Assembly: GCF_004795255.1 (NCBI RefSeq) | Contig: NZ_SSBQ01000002.1 | Span: 3,305,501 to 3,369,500, forward strand | Reading direction: 5' to 3' | Source of the DNA: Streptomyces sp. RKND-216 | GTDB lineage: Bacteria; Actinomycetota; Actinomycetes; Streptomycetales; Streptomycetaceae | Length of the DNA: 64,000 bases | Shown here: positions 1-8,637 of the stretch, piece by piece | Layout: every line of letters starts with the position of its first letter | Numbering within the stretch: the first letter of the stretch is position 1 | The notes under the pieces: generated by a model | What the model was told of the DNA's origin: nothing | The model's database searches: none | Seen by the model: only the letters and a program-made list of their open reading frames with translations | Translations under genes and position numbers: made by a program

Positions 1-248
1 GCTACTCCGTCCCCGGCCGGGACGCGGACTCCACCCTCGTGGTCAACGGCGACCCGCACGACCGGCCGCTGAGCATGAAGAACTTCGCCAACGCCAAGAA
101 GGGCGACTGGGAGAAGGGCTGGACCACGAGCTACTCCTACGTGGTCCTTCAGGAGGGGAGGAACGACATCACGGTGTCCTGCGAGCAGGGCAACACGTGC
201 GCGTTCGCCCTCGACCAGGTCTGGCTGAAGCCCGGCTGGAAGGGCTGA
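1..248 (+). CDS. C-terminus of a secreted carbohydrate-binding protein (partial)
   Basis: The frame is open from the window edge (first full codon at base 3) to the TGA at 246-248, so only the last ~81 residues are present. The tail has the beta-strand pattern of CBM6/CBM35-type galactose-binding modules: a YSYVVLQEGRNDITVSCEQG stretch followed by a FALDQVWLKPGW ending. Such modules usually sit at the C-terminus of secreted glycosidases or polysaccharide lyases and bind the substrate outside the cell. The catalytic part lies outside the window, so the enzyme class cannot be named. It is convergent with the sugar kinase that follows. Confidence 0.6.
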   Translation, partial: YSVPGRDADSTLVVNGDPHDRPLSMKNFANAKKGDWEKGWTTSYSYVVLQEGRNDITVSCEQGNTCAFALDQVWLKPGWKG

Positions 249-302
249 CCGGCCGGGCCCCGCCGCGTCCACACAGCCCCGGTCCGTGCGTCCCCTGGGC
301 TG

Positions 303-1274
303 TCACGCCGCCGCCGTCCGCTCGGTGACCTCGACGCGGGGCAGCATCTCGGCGTAGACCGGGGCGTCGAACTCCCCGGCAGCCGGGGCCGCGACGGTGG
401 CCGCCGACAGGGCCACCGCGCGCACCAGCCGGTCCGGCCAGGAGAGGCCCTCGACCAGACCGGACAGCAGCCCGGCGACCGCCGAGTCCCCGGCGCCCGC
501 CGGGTTCCCGGCCAGCTGACGCGCCGGGGCGGCCCGCCACACGCCGTCCTGGGTGAGAGCCAGCATCCCGTCCGGGCCGAGTGACGCCGCGACCTCCCGC
601 GCCCCCCGGCGACGCGCCTCGCGCGCCGCCCGCAGCGGCTCGTTGGTGCCGGTGATGCCCGCCAGTTCCGCGATGTTGGGCTTGACGACGTCCGGACGGG
701 CGGCCAGACCGCGCCGCAGCGGCTCGCCGCTGGTGTCCAGCAGCACCGGCACGCCCGCGTTCCTCGCCTCCCGCACCAGCGTCCCGTACGCACCGACCGG
801 TACGCCCGGTGGCAGGCTGCCGCACAATGCGACCGCCCGGCACCTGCCGCCGCCGGCCGCGAGCAGGTCCCGGTACGCGGTCAGGAACGCCGTCCATTCC
901 TCCGGGGCGACGTGCGGGCCGGGCTCGTTGAGCTGGGTGGTGTCGCCGGTGGCGTCGTCGATCACGGCGACCGTGCGGCGGGTCTCGCCGCCGACGTCGA
1001 CCAGGGCGTCCGTGAGCGAGCCGGCGTCCGGTGCGGCCGAGGCGTCCTCCGCCCGGCGGGCGAGCAGTGTCCGCACCTCCTCGCCCGTACGGCCGCCGGC
1101 GAAGCCGGTGACCACCGCGTCGTGGCCGAGGGCGGCGAGTACCCGGGCGACGTTCAGTCCCTTCCCGCCGGGTCTGACCCGCACCTCGCTCACGCGGTGC
1201 GTGCCGTGCCGTTCGAGGCGGGGGACCCGGTAGCCGACGTCCAGGGCGGTGTTGAGCGTTACCGTCAGGATCAC
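303..1274 (-). CDS. PfkB-family hexose-phosphate kinase (1-phosphofructokinase / tagatose-6-phosphate kinase type)
   Basis: A 323-residue ribokinase-fold kinase. The N-terminal PfkB signature GGKGLNVARV is at residues 36-45. The C-terminal signature NPAGAGDS carries the catalytic base Asp near residue 263. The VILTVTLNTALDVGYRV opening is typical of the 1-phosphofructokinase/LacC branch, which phosphorylates a sugar monophosphate with ATP. The GTG start at 1274 is chosen because GGGGG lies just upstream and the family begins here. It follows nagK-nagA on the same strand 127 bases downstream, so it may be read with them and feed amino-sugar carbon into glycolysis. The exact substrate cannot be read from sequence. 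Confidence 0.88.
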   Translation of the reverse strand: MILTVTLNTALDVGYRVPRLERHGTHRVSEVRVRPGGKGLNVARVLAALGHDAVVTGFAGGRTGEEVRTLLARRAEDASAAPDAGSLTDALVDVGGETRRTVAVIDDATGDTTQLNEPGPHVAPEEWTAFLTAYRDLLAAGGGRCRAVALCGSLPPGVPVGAYGTLVREARNAGVPVLLDTSGEPLRRGLAARPDVVKPNIAELAGITGTNEPLRAAREARRRGAREVAASLGPDGMLALTQDGVWRAAPARQLAGNPAGAGDSAVAGLLSGLVEGLSWPDRLVRAVALSAATVAAPAAGEFDAPVYAEMLPRVEVTERTAAA

Positions 1275-1401
1275 GCGGATCCACCCCCTGAGTACACGTG
1301 CGCCGTTCCCTCGTCGTAGTACGAAAACCTGATGTGCGGGGGTGATCATGCCATCGTGTTGCGGCCGAGCACAGACCTCGGCCCCGTCGGCTTACCGGCG
1401 G

Positions 1402-2601
1402 TCACCCTGCCGGCGGCGGAACCAGCCACTCGCCCTTCCGCATCACGGCGGTCAGCGCGAAGTCCGCGTCCAGCACCACCAGGTCCGCGTCCTTCCCGGC
1501 CTCCAGCGAGCCGACCCGGTCGAACACGCCCAGCAGGCGCGCCGGGGTGGCGCTCAGCGCCCGCACCACGTCCGCCACGGGAAGCCCGTCCACCGTGACC
1601 GCGCGGCGGAACGCCTGATCCATGGTCAGCGTCGAGCCCGCGATGGAGCCGCCTTCCACCAGCCGGGCCACGCCGTCGCGCACCTCGACCTCCAGCGGGC
1701 CCAGCGGGTACACGCCGTCGCCCATCCCGGCCGCGCCCATCGCGTCCGTCACGAACGCCACCCGGCCCGGCCCGGCCGCGCGGAACGCCACACCGAGTGC
1801 GGCCGGGTGCAGGTGCGTGCCGTCGTCGATCAGCTCGACGGTGACCCGTTCGTCCTCCAGCAGTGCCGCCACCGGACCGGGCGCGCGGTGGGCCAGCGCG
1901 GGCATCGCGTTGTAGAGGTGCGTGGCCACGGTGGCACCGGCGTCGATCGCCTCCCGGGTGGCGTCGTACGTCGCGTCGGTGTGCCCGACGGCGGCCACGA
2001 CGCCGTGCTCGACGAGCAGCCGCACCGAGTCCAGCCCGCCGGGCAGTTCCGGGGCGAGGGTCAGCATCCGGGCGGTGCCGTGTGCGGCGTCCAGCAGCTT
2101 CCGCACGTCCGCCGGGTCGGGGTCGCGCAGCAGCTCCGGCTGGTGCGCGCCGCACCGGTTGCGGGCGATGAAGGGGCCCTCGAAGTGGACGCCCGCCAGG
2201 TCGCCCTGCTGCACCAGTTCGCTCAGCGCGCCCGCCTGCCGCGCGAGATCGTCCAGGTCGCCGGTCACGGTGGAGGCGACCATGGTGGTCGTGCCGTGCC
2301 GGCGGTGCGTCTCGACGACCGTCAGCGCCTCCTGGGCCGTGCCCGCGGAGAAGGAGGCGCCGCCGCCGCCGTGCACGTGCATGTCGACGAAGCCCGGCAC
2401 CAGCCAGTGGCCGGTCAGCTCGTGGGTGTCCACCTCGTCGTCCGCGGTGGCGGCGGTGACCGGCGGCACCGCCTCGCCAGGACGGGTGGCGACGGCGGCG
2501 ATGGTGCGACCCTGGACCGTCACCCGGCCGCCGTCCGCCACCCCGTCCGGCAGGACCAGCCGGGCCCCGGTCAGGACCGTTCGTCGTGTCTGCGCCGTCA
2601 T
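1402..2601 (-). CDS. nagA: N-acetylglucosamine-6-phosphate deacetylase NagA
   Basis: A 399-residue amidohydrolase-fold enzyme that removes acetate from GlcNAc-6-P to give glucosamine-6-P, in the cytosol. Family motifs run in order: the metal-site DMHVHGGGG (73-81), HFEGPF with the metal-ligand Glu near 141, GHTDATYD (206-213), THLYNAMP (227-234) and the catalytic TDAM Asp near 286. The C-terminus has the usual ATPARLLG and GKDADLVVLD elements, so the protein looks complete. Its ATG overlaps the stop of nagK by four bases (ATGA), which implies translational coupling. It is expected to be controlled with nagK through the DasR site upstream. Confidence 0.96.
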   Translation of the reverse strand: MTAQTRRTVLTGARLVLPDGVADGGRVTVQGRTIAAVATRPGEAVPPVTAATADDEVDTHELTGHWLVPGFVDMHVHGGGGASFSAGTAQEALTVVETHRRHGTTTMVASTVTGDLDDLARQAGALSELVQQGDLAGVHFEGPFIARNRCGAHQPELLRDPDPADVRKLLDAAHGTARMLTLAPELPGGLDSVRLLVEHGVVAAVGHTDATYDATREAIDAGATVATHLYNAMPALAHRAPGPVAALLEDERVTVELIDDGTHLHPAALGVAFRAAGPGRVAFVTDAMGAAGMGDGVYPLGPLEVEVRDGVARLVEGGSIAGSTLTMDQAFRRAVTVDGLPVADVVRALSATPARLLGVFDRVGSLEAGKDADLVVLDADFALTAVMRKGEWLVPPPAG

Positions 2602-3542
2602 CGGCTCACAACCTCCGCGGAGAGAAGATCCCAGGCGAGGAGTCCCGCGCCCAGGCAGCCGGCGGCGTCACCCAGTGCCGCCGGGACGATCGAGGGCACG
2701 TGCTGGAAGGTCAGCCGTTCGGTGACCGCGGCCCGCAGCGGGTCGAACAGGGTGGCGCCGGCCTCCGCGAGTCCGCCGCCGATCACCAGCGTCCGCGGGT
2801 CGAGCAGCGTCACCGCGACGACGAGGCCGTCCGCCAGCGCGGCGACGGCGTCCCGCCACACCTGCGCGGCGCGCGGGTCGCCGGCCGCGACCGCGGCAGC
2901 GGCGTCCGCCGCCGTCGCCGTCGCAACACCGCTCGCTTCCGCCCAGGCGCGGCCCACGGCGGACGCCGACGCCAGGGTCTCCATGCAGCCGCGCCGCCCG
3001 CAGCCGCAGGGCGGGCCGTCCGGGCGCAGCACGACGTGGCCGATCTCCCCGGCGCCGCCGTGGGCCCCGGGTTCGATGCGTCCGTCGATGCCGACGGCGC
3101 CGGCGATCCCCGTGCCGAGCGCGACGAACAGGAACCGGTCCACGCCCGAGCCCGCGCCGATGCGGGCCTCGGCGAGCCCGCCGGCCCGCATGTCGTGGCC
3201 GAGCGCCACGTGCGGTGTGCCGAGCCGTTCACGCAGCCGGTCCCGCAGGGGCACGTCCCGCCAGCCCAGGTTCGCCGCGAAAACCGCCGTGCCGCCGGCC
3301 TCGTCGACGATGCCGGGTACGACAACGCCCGCGCCACGCGGCTCCGCGCCGAGGCGCGCGACGCCCTCCGCGCGCAGCTCGGCGACGAAGTCGAGGACGG
3401 CGCCGACGACCGCCCCCGGGCCGCTCTCGCGCGGCGTGCTGCGGCGCGCCTCGTACAGCGGCGTCCGCCCGGCGTCGGGCCCCAGCAGCGCACCCTTCAT
3501 CCTGGTGCCGCCCACATCGAGGGCGATGACGTATGGACTCAC
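2598..3542 (-). CDS. nagK: ROK-family N-acetylglucosamine kinase NagK
   Basis: A 314-residue ROK kinase. The ATP loop is DVGGTRMKG (9-17), the catalytic Asp is in GHDMRAGG (near 117), and the phosphate loop is ALGTGIAG (141-148). The zinc-binding part is EIGHV followed by the Cys triplet of CGCGRRGC (179-186). It lacks an N-terminal winged helix, so it is a kinase and not a NagC-type repressor. Coupling to nagA and a DasR operator 28 bases upstream point to GlcNAc as substrate, producing GlcNAc-6-P for NagA; this matches the nagKA operon known in Streptomyces coelicolor. The start is GTG at 3542 with GGGAG upstream. Glucokinase activity is the alternative. Confidence 0.9.
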   Translation of the reverse strand: MSPYVIALDVGGTRMKGALLGPDAGRTPLYEARRSTPRESGPGAVVGAVLDFVAELRAEGVARLGAEPRGAGVVVPGIVDEAGGTAVFAANLGWRDVPLRDRLRERLGTPHVALGHDMRAGGLAEARIGAGSGVDRFLFVALGTGIAGAVGIDGRIEPGAHGGAGEIGHVVLRPDGPPCGCGRRGCMETLASASAVGRAWAEASGVATATAADAAAAVAAGDPRAAQVWRDAVAALADGLVVAVTLLDPRTLVIGGGLAEAGATLFDPLRAAVTERLTFQHVPSIVPAALGDAAGCLGAGLLAWDLLSAEVVSR

Positions 3543-3569
3543 GGGGACAGTCTCCCGCGTTCACCCGTG

Positions 3570-3585
3570 AGAGGTCTAGTCCACT
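3570..3585. promoter_or_regulatory. DasR-responsive element (dre) of nagK-nagA
   Basis: The 16-mer AGAGGTCTAGTCCACT matches the published dre consensus ACTGGTCTAGACCACT at 13 of 16 positions, including the CTAG core. It lies between nagK and the divergent DUF3263 gene. DasR, a GntR-family repressor released by glucosamine-6-P, would repress nagKA here. It could also affect the rightward gene. Confidence 0.8.
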
Positions 3586-3646
3586 TGCGCGATCTTTATC
3601 GAGGTGTAGGGAGGTCCGGGGTTCCCGGTGCGAGTAGGTTTGTCGC

Positions 3647-3913
3647 ATGAGTGCGCACGCGGACGCCGATGCGGAGGCGGATGACGGAGGCGGTCTGTCC
3701 GAGCGGGACAGGGCGGTGCTCGCCGTCGAACGACGCGGCTGGTCCGGTCCGGGCGAGAAGGAGCGCGCCATACGGGAACGGCTCGACATGTCCCCGACCC
3801 GGTACTACCAGTTACTCAACGCGCTCCTGGACGATCCGCGCGCGCTGGCACACGACCCGGTGACCGTCAACCGCCTCCGCCGCCTCCGCGAAGCCCACCG
3901 CGCCCACCGCTGA
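3647..3913 (+). CDS. DUF3263 small DNA-binding-like protein, with a TTA codon
   Basis: An 88-residue actinobacterial DUF3263 protein. An acidic N-terminus is followed by LSERDRAVLAVERRGW and a helical core MSPTRYYQLLNALL that resembles a sigma-70 region 4 or helix-turn-helix fold. The function is not established; a regulatory role is an inference from the fold. Leu56 is encoded by TTA (3812-3814), the only TTA codon I found in frame in this window, so translation should depend on the bldA tRNA. A -10-like TAGGTT ends six bases before the ATG, which suggests a leaderless mRNA. It is divergent from nagK across the dre site. Confidence 0.85.
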   Translation: MSAHADADAEADDGGGLSERDRAVLAVERRGWSGPGEKERAIRERLDMSPTRYYQLLNALLDDPRALAHDPVTVNRLRRLREAHRAHR

Positions 3914-4191
3914 CCGCCCCGGCGGGTCGCACCGACGGCCGGCCCGGCGGTCCGGCCGTGGCTCCGGAGTGGGGCCCAGCGACGCCGGACGCACCGGTGG
4001 GCCACCGTCCCCGTCGCCGGCCGCCGGTGTGTGGGTGCCCTTGTCGCCGGCCACCGGATGCCCCGCGCCGGGTCCGGCCGCCCGTGACGGGGACTCCCGC
4101 TGCGGCGGGAGGCGGAGGCGTCGTGCGGCTGAGCGGTGTGTCGGCCGTGAGTCGGCCCGTGCAGGGCCGACGCGTGGGTAGGGTCGGGCCC

Positions 4192-5082
4192 ATGGGCAGT
4201 GACCTCGATTCTCTCCCCCCGTCCTTCACCCGGCGATGCCCGGCGCCCCTGGCCCCTGCCGGGCGCCGTGGTCTGGAGAAGCTCTTCGAACAGCCCGGAC
4301 GGGCCCTGCTCGCCCTGGACTTCGACGGCGTGCTCGCCCCGATCGTGCCGGACCCGGAGCAGGCACGGGCGCACCCGGACGCCGTCCCGGCCCTGGCCCG
4401 GCTCGCGCCCCACCTCGCCACGGTCGCCGTCGTCACCGGCCGCCCGGCCGCGACCGCCGTCGAGTACGGCGGCCTCGCCGGCGTGCCGGACCTGGACCGT
4501 TTGGTGGTGCTCGGCGCCTACGGCGCCGAGCGCTGGGACGCCGTCACCGGCGCCGTCGAGGCGCCGCCCCCGCATCCCGGAGTCGAGGCCGTGCGGGAGG
4601 AACTGCCCGGTGCACTCGCCGACGTCCCCGGTACCGACGGCGTGCACGTCGAGGACAAGGGCAACGCGCTCGCCGTGCACACCCGCCGCGCCGCCGAGCC
4701 GGCCGTCGCCTTCGCGCGGCTGCGCGAGCCGATGGCGGCGCTCGCCGCACGGCACGGACTGGCCGTCGAGCCGGGGCGGATGGTGCTGGAACTGCGCCCG
4801 CCCGGGATGGACAAGGGCAGGGCGCTGACCGACCTCGCCCGCGAGACGGGTGCGACGTCCGTGGTGTACGCCGGGGACGACCTCGGTGACCTGGCCGCGT
4901 TCGCGGCCGTCGACGCGCTGCGCAGCGAGGGCGTCGGCGGCCTGCTGGTGTGCAGCGGCAGCGACGAGGTACGCGAACTCGCCGACCGCGCCGACCTGGT
5001 GGTGGACGGCCCGGACGGCGTGGTCGCGTTGCTGGAGGCGCTGGCCGCCGCCCTCGGCCCGGACGGGAACGCCGGGGGCTAA
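4192..5082 (+). CDS. otsB: Trehalose-6-phosphate phosphatase OtsB
   Basis: A 296-residue HAD-superfamily phosphatase that dephosphorylates trehalose-6-P to trehalose. The catalytic LDFDGVLAP (nucleophile Asp43, acid/base Asp45) is near the N-terminus, followed by VVTGRP (motif II), GMDKG with the conserved Lys near 208, and the Mg-binding GDDLGD (228-233). The cap region in the middle is of typical size. The ATG at 4192 is preferred over upstream in-frame codons because the family starts here and TAGGGT lies seven bases upstream (leaderless arrangement). It pairs functionally with the leftward otsA at 6-7.5 kb. Confidence 0.93.
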   Translation: MGSDLDSLPPSFTRRCPAPLAPAGRRGLEKLFEQPGRALLALDFDGVLAPIVPDPEQARAHPDAVPALARLAPHLATVAVVTGRPAATAVEYGGLAGVPDLDRLVVLGAYGAERWDAVTGAVEAPPPHPGVEAVREELPGALADVPGTDGVHVEDKGNALAVHTRRAAEPAVAFARLREPMAALAARHGLAVEPGRMVLELRPPGMDKGRALTDLARETGATSVVYAGDDLGDLAAFAAVDALRSEGVGGLLVCSGSDEVRELADRADLVVDGPDGVVALLEALAAALGPDGNAGG

Positions 5083-5145
5083 GGCCTGTCCGGCCCGCCC
5101 CGAGCGTGGCGCATGAGGCGGCCGACCACGGGGGAGGCACCCGGT

Positions 5146-5989
5146 GTGCGCGTGATGACCTGGAACCTGTGGTGGCGCTTCGGCCCGTGGGAGCGGCGCT
5201 GGAAGGCGATCCGGCAGGTCCTGCTCGACGTCCGCCCCGACGTACTGGGCCTGCAGGAGGTGTGGTCGCACGGCGACGACTGCCTCGCCGACCGCCTCGC
5301 CAGGGACCTCGGCATGTACTGCGTGCGCGCCGACTCCGACGCGCCCGGGGGCTGGCAGCGCCGGCTCCACGCCCCGGACGCGCACGAGATCGGCGTCGGC
5401 AACGCTGTGCTGAGCCGGTGGCCGGTCGTCGACCGGGCCCGGCTGCGGCTGCCCACCGACGGCGGCCGGGCGGACGGACGGACGGCTCAGCCTGCACGCA
5501 CTGATCGACGCGCCCGGCGGCAGGCGGGTGCCGTTCTTCACCACCCACCTCAACTCCGGCGCGCACGAGTCGGCCGTCCGCTGCGCCCAGGTGCGGGCGC
5601 TCGCCGCCTTCGTCGCCGAGCACCGCGCCGGCACGGACTTCCCGCCGGTGCTCACCGGCGACTACAACGCCTGGCCGGACAGCGACGAGATGCGGCTGCT
5701 GGGCGGGTTGCGCACCACGCCGCCGGTCGGCCGTCAGGTCTTCCTGGACGCCTGGGAGTTCGCCGCGCCGGGCCTGCCCGCCGCCACCTGGGACGCCGCC
5801 AACCCCTACGTCGCGGCCCGCCGGGACCCGAGCGTGCGCATCGACTACGTCCACGTCGGTCCGCCCGGGCCGGGCAACGTCGGGCACGTGCGGTCGGTAC
5901 GGCGGGCCGGGGACGGGCCGGTGGACGGCGTCTGGCCGTCGGACCACCTTGCCGTGGTCGCCGACCTCGCCCTCCAGGAGGAGGACTGA
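5146..5989 (+). pseudogene. Endonuclease/exonuclease/phosphatase-family protein, frameshifted
   Basis: Two adjoining frames together encode one complete EEP-fold protein. The first part (from GTG 5146, with GGGGAGG eight bases upstream) has MTWNLWW, the metal Glu in LGLQEVW and GNAVLSRWPV. The second part, one frame over, has FFTTHLNSG, LTGDYNAWPDSDE, IDYVHVG and the catalytic His of WPSDHLAVV. The break is in a CGGA triplet repeat at 5471-5485. Removing one CGGA copy restores GGRADGRLSLHALID and a single open frame, with all catalytic residues present. The substrate (nucleic acid, inositol phosphate or sphingolipid) is unknown. A recent indel, slipped-strand switching or a sequencing error are all possible. 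Confidence 0.82.
5471..5485. repeat. CGGA tandem repeat at the frameshift
   Basis: Three CGGA units followed by CGG. Two units instead of three would keep the surrounding EEP-family gene in one frame, so this short repeat is the probable site of the indel. Confidence 0.75.
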
Positions 5990-5990
5990 C

Positions 5991-6017
5991 ATCCGGGGCA
6001 TCCGGGGCATCCGGGGC
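5991..6017. repeat. 9-bp direct repeat, three copies
   Basis: ATCCGGGGC occurs three times head to tail between the EEP-family gene and the otsA stop codon. No function is evident. Confidence 0.85.
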
Positions 6018-6043
6018 GACCGGTCCGGTCGGCCGACGCGGCC

Positions 6044-7507
6044 TCAGCCGCGGAGCCCCTCCAGCTGCTCCACGAACCAGTCGGCGGGCGGCAGCGCGGT
6101 CGCCGCGTCGGCGAGCCGCTTGGACCGCTCGGCCCGCTCGCCCTTCGGCATGCTCAGCCCCTCGTGCAGCGCCCGCGCGGTCTCCGCGATGTCGTACGGG
6201 TTGACGGTCAGCGCGTCCTCGGCCAGTTCGGCGTACGCGCCCGCCTCCCGGGACAGCACCAGCGCACAGCCCTCGTCGGAGACCACGGGGACCTCCTTGG
6301 CGACCAGGTTCATGCCGTCGCGGATGGGGTTGACCAGGGCCACGTCCGCCATCCGGTAGGCGGCCAGCGAACGGGCGAAGTCGTCCTCCACGTGCAGCAC
6401 CACCGGGGTCCATGCCGGCGTGCCGAAGTCGGCGTTGATCTCTTCTGCGACCTCCGCCACCTCCGCGGTGTACTCCTGGTACACCGCCAGGTCCTGCCGC
6501 GAGGGGTAGGCGAACGCCAGGTGCACCACCCGCCCCTGCCACTCCGGGTGGTCGGTGAGCAGGCGGCGGAACGCGTACAGGCCGCGGACGATGTTCTTCG
6601 ACAGCTCGGTGCGGTCCACCCGCACCACGATGCGGCGGTCGCCGCCACCGACCTGGGCGCGCAGCTGCTGCCGCCGCTCCGCGACGTCGTGGCGCCGGGA
6701 GCGCTCGCGGAGGAAGTCGCCGTCCGCGCCGAGCGGGTGCACGCCCAGGCGGGTGGTGCGGCCCTCGTGCACGACGTCGACGCGGCCGTCCTCGCCGGTC
6801 GTCACCTCCGCGCCCAGCACGTCCGCGCAGCAGTCGGCGAAGGCCCGGGCCCAGCGGGCGGTGAGAAACCCGGCGCGGTCCGCGCCGAGCACCCCGCGCA
6901 GCACGTCGGCGGCGACGTCGTCGGGCAGCATCCGGTAGTAGTCCGGCGGCGCCCACGGGGTGTGCGAGAAGTGCCCGATCCGCAGGTCGGGTCGGCGTTC
7001 GCGGAGCAGCGCGGGCACCAGGGAGAGGTGGTAGTCCTGCACCAGCACGGCCGCGCCCTCGGCGGCCTCCTCCGCCAAGGCGTCAGCGAACGCGGCGTTG
7101 TACGCCTCGTAGGCCGCCCACTGCCGGGCGAACTCGGCGTCGAAGGAGGGCTCCACCGGCGTCCGGTAGAGCAGGTGGTGCACGAACCACAGCACGGAGT
7201 TGGCCACGCCGTTGTAGGCGCCGTCGTGCACGTCGGCGGGGATGTCGAGCATCCGCACGGCCTGGCCGCCGGTGTCGGCGGAGTCCAGCCGCCGTCCGGC
7301 GCGGGAGGCGGCCTCCCGGTCGGAGGAACTCAGCGCGGAACACACCCAGACGGCCCCCGTCTCCGGGCCGATCGCGCTCAACCCCGACACGAGGCCGCCG
7401 CCGCCCCGTCGGGCGGTGAGGCGGGCCGGGTCGTCCTCGGCGGGGCGGTAGGCGACAGGGCCTCTGTTCGACGCGACGAGTACCTGGGCGGAGCGCTCAG
7501 CGACCAT
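6044..7507 (-). CDS. otsA: Trehalose-6-phosphate synthase OtsA
   Basis: A 487-residue GT20 glycosyltransferase that joins UDP- or GDP-glucose to glucose-6-P in the cytosol. Seen in order: VLVASNRGPVAY at the N-terminus, GGGGLVSGL (36-43), VLVQDYHL with the active-site Asp158, HFSHTPW (179-185), nucleotide-sugar site RVDRTELSKN (296-305) and DGMNLVAKE (397-405). The length is normal. TAGGCT ends six bases before the ATG, so a leaderless transcript is likely. It converges on otsB with the EEP-family gene between, so the two trehalose genes are not in one operon here. Confidence 0.94.
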   Translation of the reverse strand: MVAERSAQVLVASNRGPVAYRPAEDDPARLTARRGGGGLVSGLSAIGPETGAVWVCSALSSSDREAASRAGRRLDSADTGGQAVRMLDIPADVHDGAYNGVANSVLWFVHHLLYRTPVEPSFDAEFARQWAAYEAYNAAFADALAEEAAEGAAVLVQDYHLSLVPALLRERRPDLRIGHFSHTPWAPPDYYRMLPDDVAADVLRGVLGADRAGFLTARWARAFADCCADVLGAEVTTGEDGRVDVVHEGRTTRLGVHPLGADGDFLRERSRRHDVAERRQQLRAQVGGGDRRIVVRVDRTELSKNIVRGLYAFRRLLTDHPEWQGRVVHLAFAYPSRQDLAVYQEYTAEVAEVAEEINADFGTPAWTPVVLHVEDDFARSLAAYRMADVALVNPIRDGMNLVAKEVPVVSDEGCALVLSREAGAYAELAEDALTVNPYDIAETARALHEGLSMPKGERAERSKRLADAATALPPADWFVEQLEGLRG

Positions 7508-7671
7508 GGCCGGAGCCTAGCCGTCCGCGCTCCCGCGCAAACGTACGCCGCTCCCGCGCCGCCGCACCCTCCCGCCCGGCGGCACCCCCCGTCCGGAAGC
7601 CGTCCCTCCGGGGCCGTCGGCCGCCGCCGGGCCGGGAGGAGACGCCGTGGCAGGGGCCGGGCAGCCGGTGC

Positions 7672-8637
7672 TCAGCCGGGCCGGCGGGCGGCGTACTCGG
7701 GGACGCTCAGCATGGGCGGCCGCTCCACCTCGTCCACGGCGAAGGTCCGGGCCGCGAAGCCCCCCGCGTCCGCCCGGGCGAACTGCGTCAGGCGGTGCCG
7801 CACCGCGAGCTCGTCGCCCCCGCGGGGCAGCCGCACCTCCGCCGTGCGGAGGATCGCCGCGGCCATCCGTCCCAGCGCCTGACCGTCCTGGTGCCGGTGG
7901 CGCCGCGCGCCGACGTCCACCTGGGCCAGCGCGTCCAGGCCGGCCAGGCCGAGCGCGTCCACCAGCAGGCCCAGCTCCACGCCGTAGCCGACGGGGAACG
8001 GCAGCCGTTCCAGGAGCGTGCGCCGCGCCGCGTACTCGCCACCGAGCGGCTGGACGAAGCCCGCGAGGCGCGGCCAGTGGAGGTTGAGCAGCGGCCGGGC
8101 GACCAGTTCGGTGACCCGGCCGCCGCCCTCCGGGCTGTCGCCGAACGGCCGGTCGTACATCGCCTTGACCAGCTGCAGGCCGGGATCGGTGAGCAGCGGG
8201 CCGACGATCCCGGAGACGAAGTCGGCGGAGAAGTCCCGCAGGTCGGCGTCAACGAAGCAGACGATCTCACCGCTGGTCGCGAGCAGCGCGCGCCAGAGCA
8301 CCTCGCCCTTGCCGAGGACGGCGGGGACCCGAGGCAGCACCTCGTCGCGGTGCACCACCTTCGCGCCGGCCGCGGCGGCGACCTCCGCCGTGCGGTCGGT
8401 GGAGCCGGAGTCGAGCACGAGCAACTCGTCGACCAGCGGGTGAGGACCGTCCATCAGATCGCGGCGGATCACGGCGACGATCTCGCCGACGGTGGCCTCC
8501 TCGTCGAGGGCGGGCAGCACGACGCTGACGCCGCCGGCCGGCCCGGCGGCGCGTTTCGCCGCGGCGAGCGCCGGGAGCGGGCGGTCTGCCGCCGCCCAGG
8601 AGCGGCGGTCCAGCCAGTCGCGGACCTCGTCCAGCAC
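7672..8637 (-). CDS. gpgS: Glucosyl-3-phosphoglycerate synthase GpgS
   Basis: A 321-residue GT-A-fold transferase of family GT81 that makes glucosyl-3-phosphoglycerate from an NDP-glucose and 3-phosphoglycerate. This is the precursor of glucosylglycerate and, in mycobacteria, of methylglucose polysaccharide. Motifs are PALDEE (42-47), DSGSTD (76-81), the metal-binding DADLRDF (from 130), the acceptor loop PLGGEYAARR and FPVGYGVELGLLVDA, then HRHQD. The GTG at 8637 is chosen because AGGAGAG lies just upstream. No glucosylphosphoglycerate phosphatase gene is adjacent. It lies behind otsA on the same strand with a gap of about 160 bases. Confidence 0.88.
   Translation of the reverse strand: MLDEVRDWLDRRSWAAADRPLPALAAAKRAAGPAGGVSVVLPALDEEATVGEIVAVIRRDLMDGPHPLVDELLVLDSGSTDRTAEVAAAAGAKVVHRDEVLPRVPAVLGKGEVLWRALLATSGEIVCFVDADLRDFSADFVSGIVGPLLTDPGLQLVKAMYDRPFGDSPEGGGRVTELVARPLLNLHWPRLAGFVQPLGGEYAARRTLLERLPFPVGYGVELGLLVDALGLAGLDALAQVDVGARRHRHQDGQALGRMAAAILRTAEVRLPRGGDELAVRHRLTQFARADAGGFAARTFAVDEVERPPMLSVPEYAARRPG

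Noticed and set aside
1342..3570. A 742-codon rightward open frame across nagA and nagK
   Set aside because: Antisense to two well-supported genes; His/Arg/Pro-rich with no domain, as expected from GC-rich shadows.
5113..6204. Open frame running from the EEP-family start through to 6204
   Set aside because: After ~5485 it is the wrong frame; the second half of the EEP-family protein is encoded one frame over.
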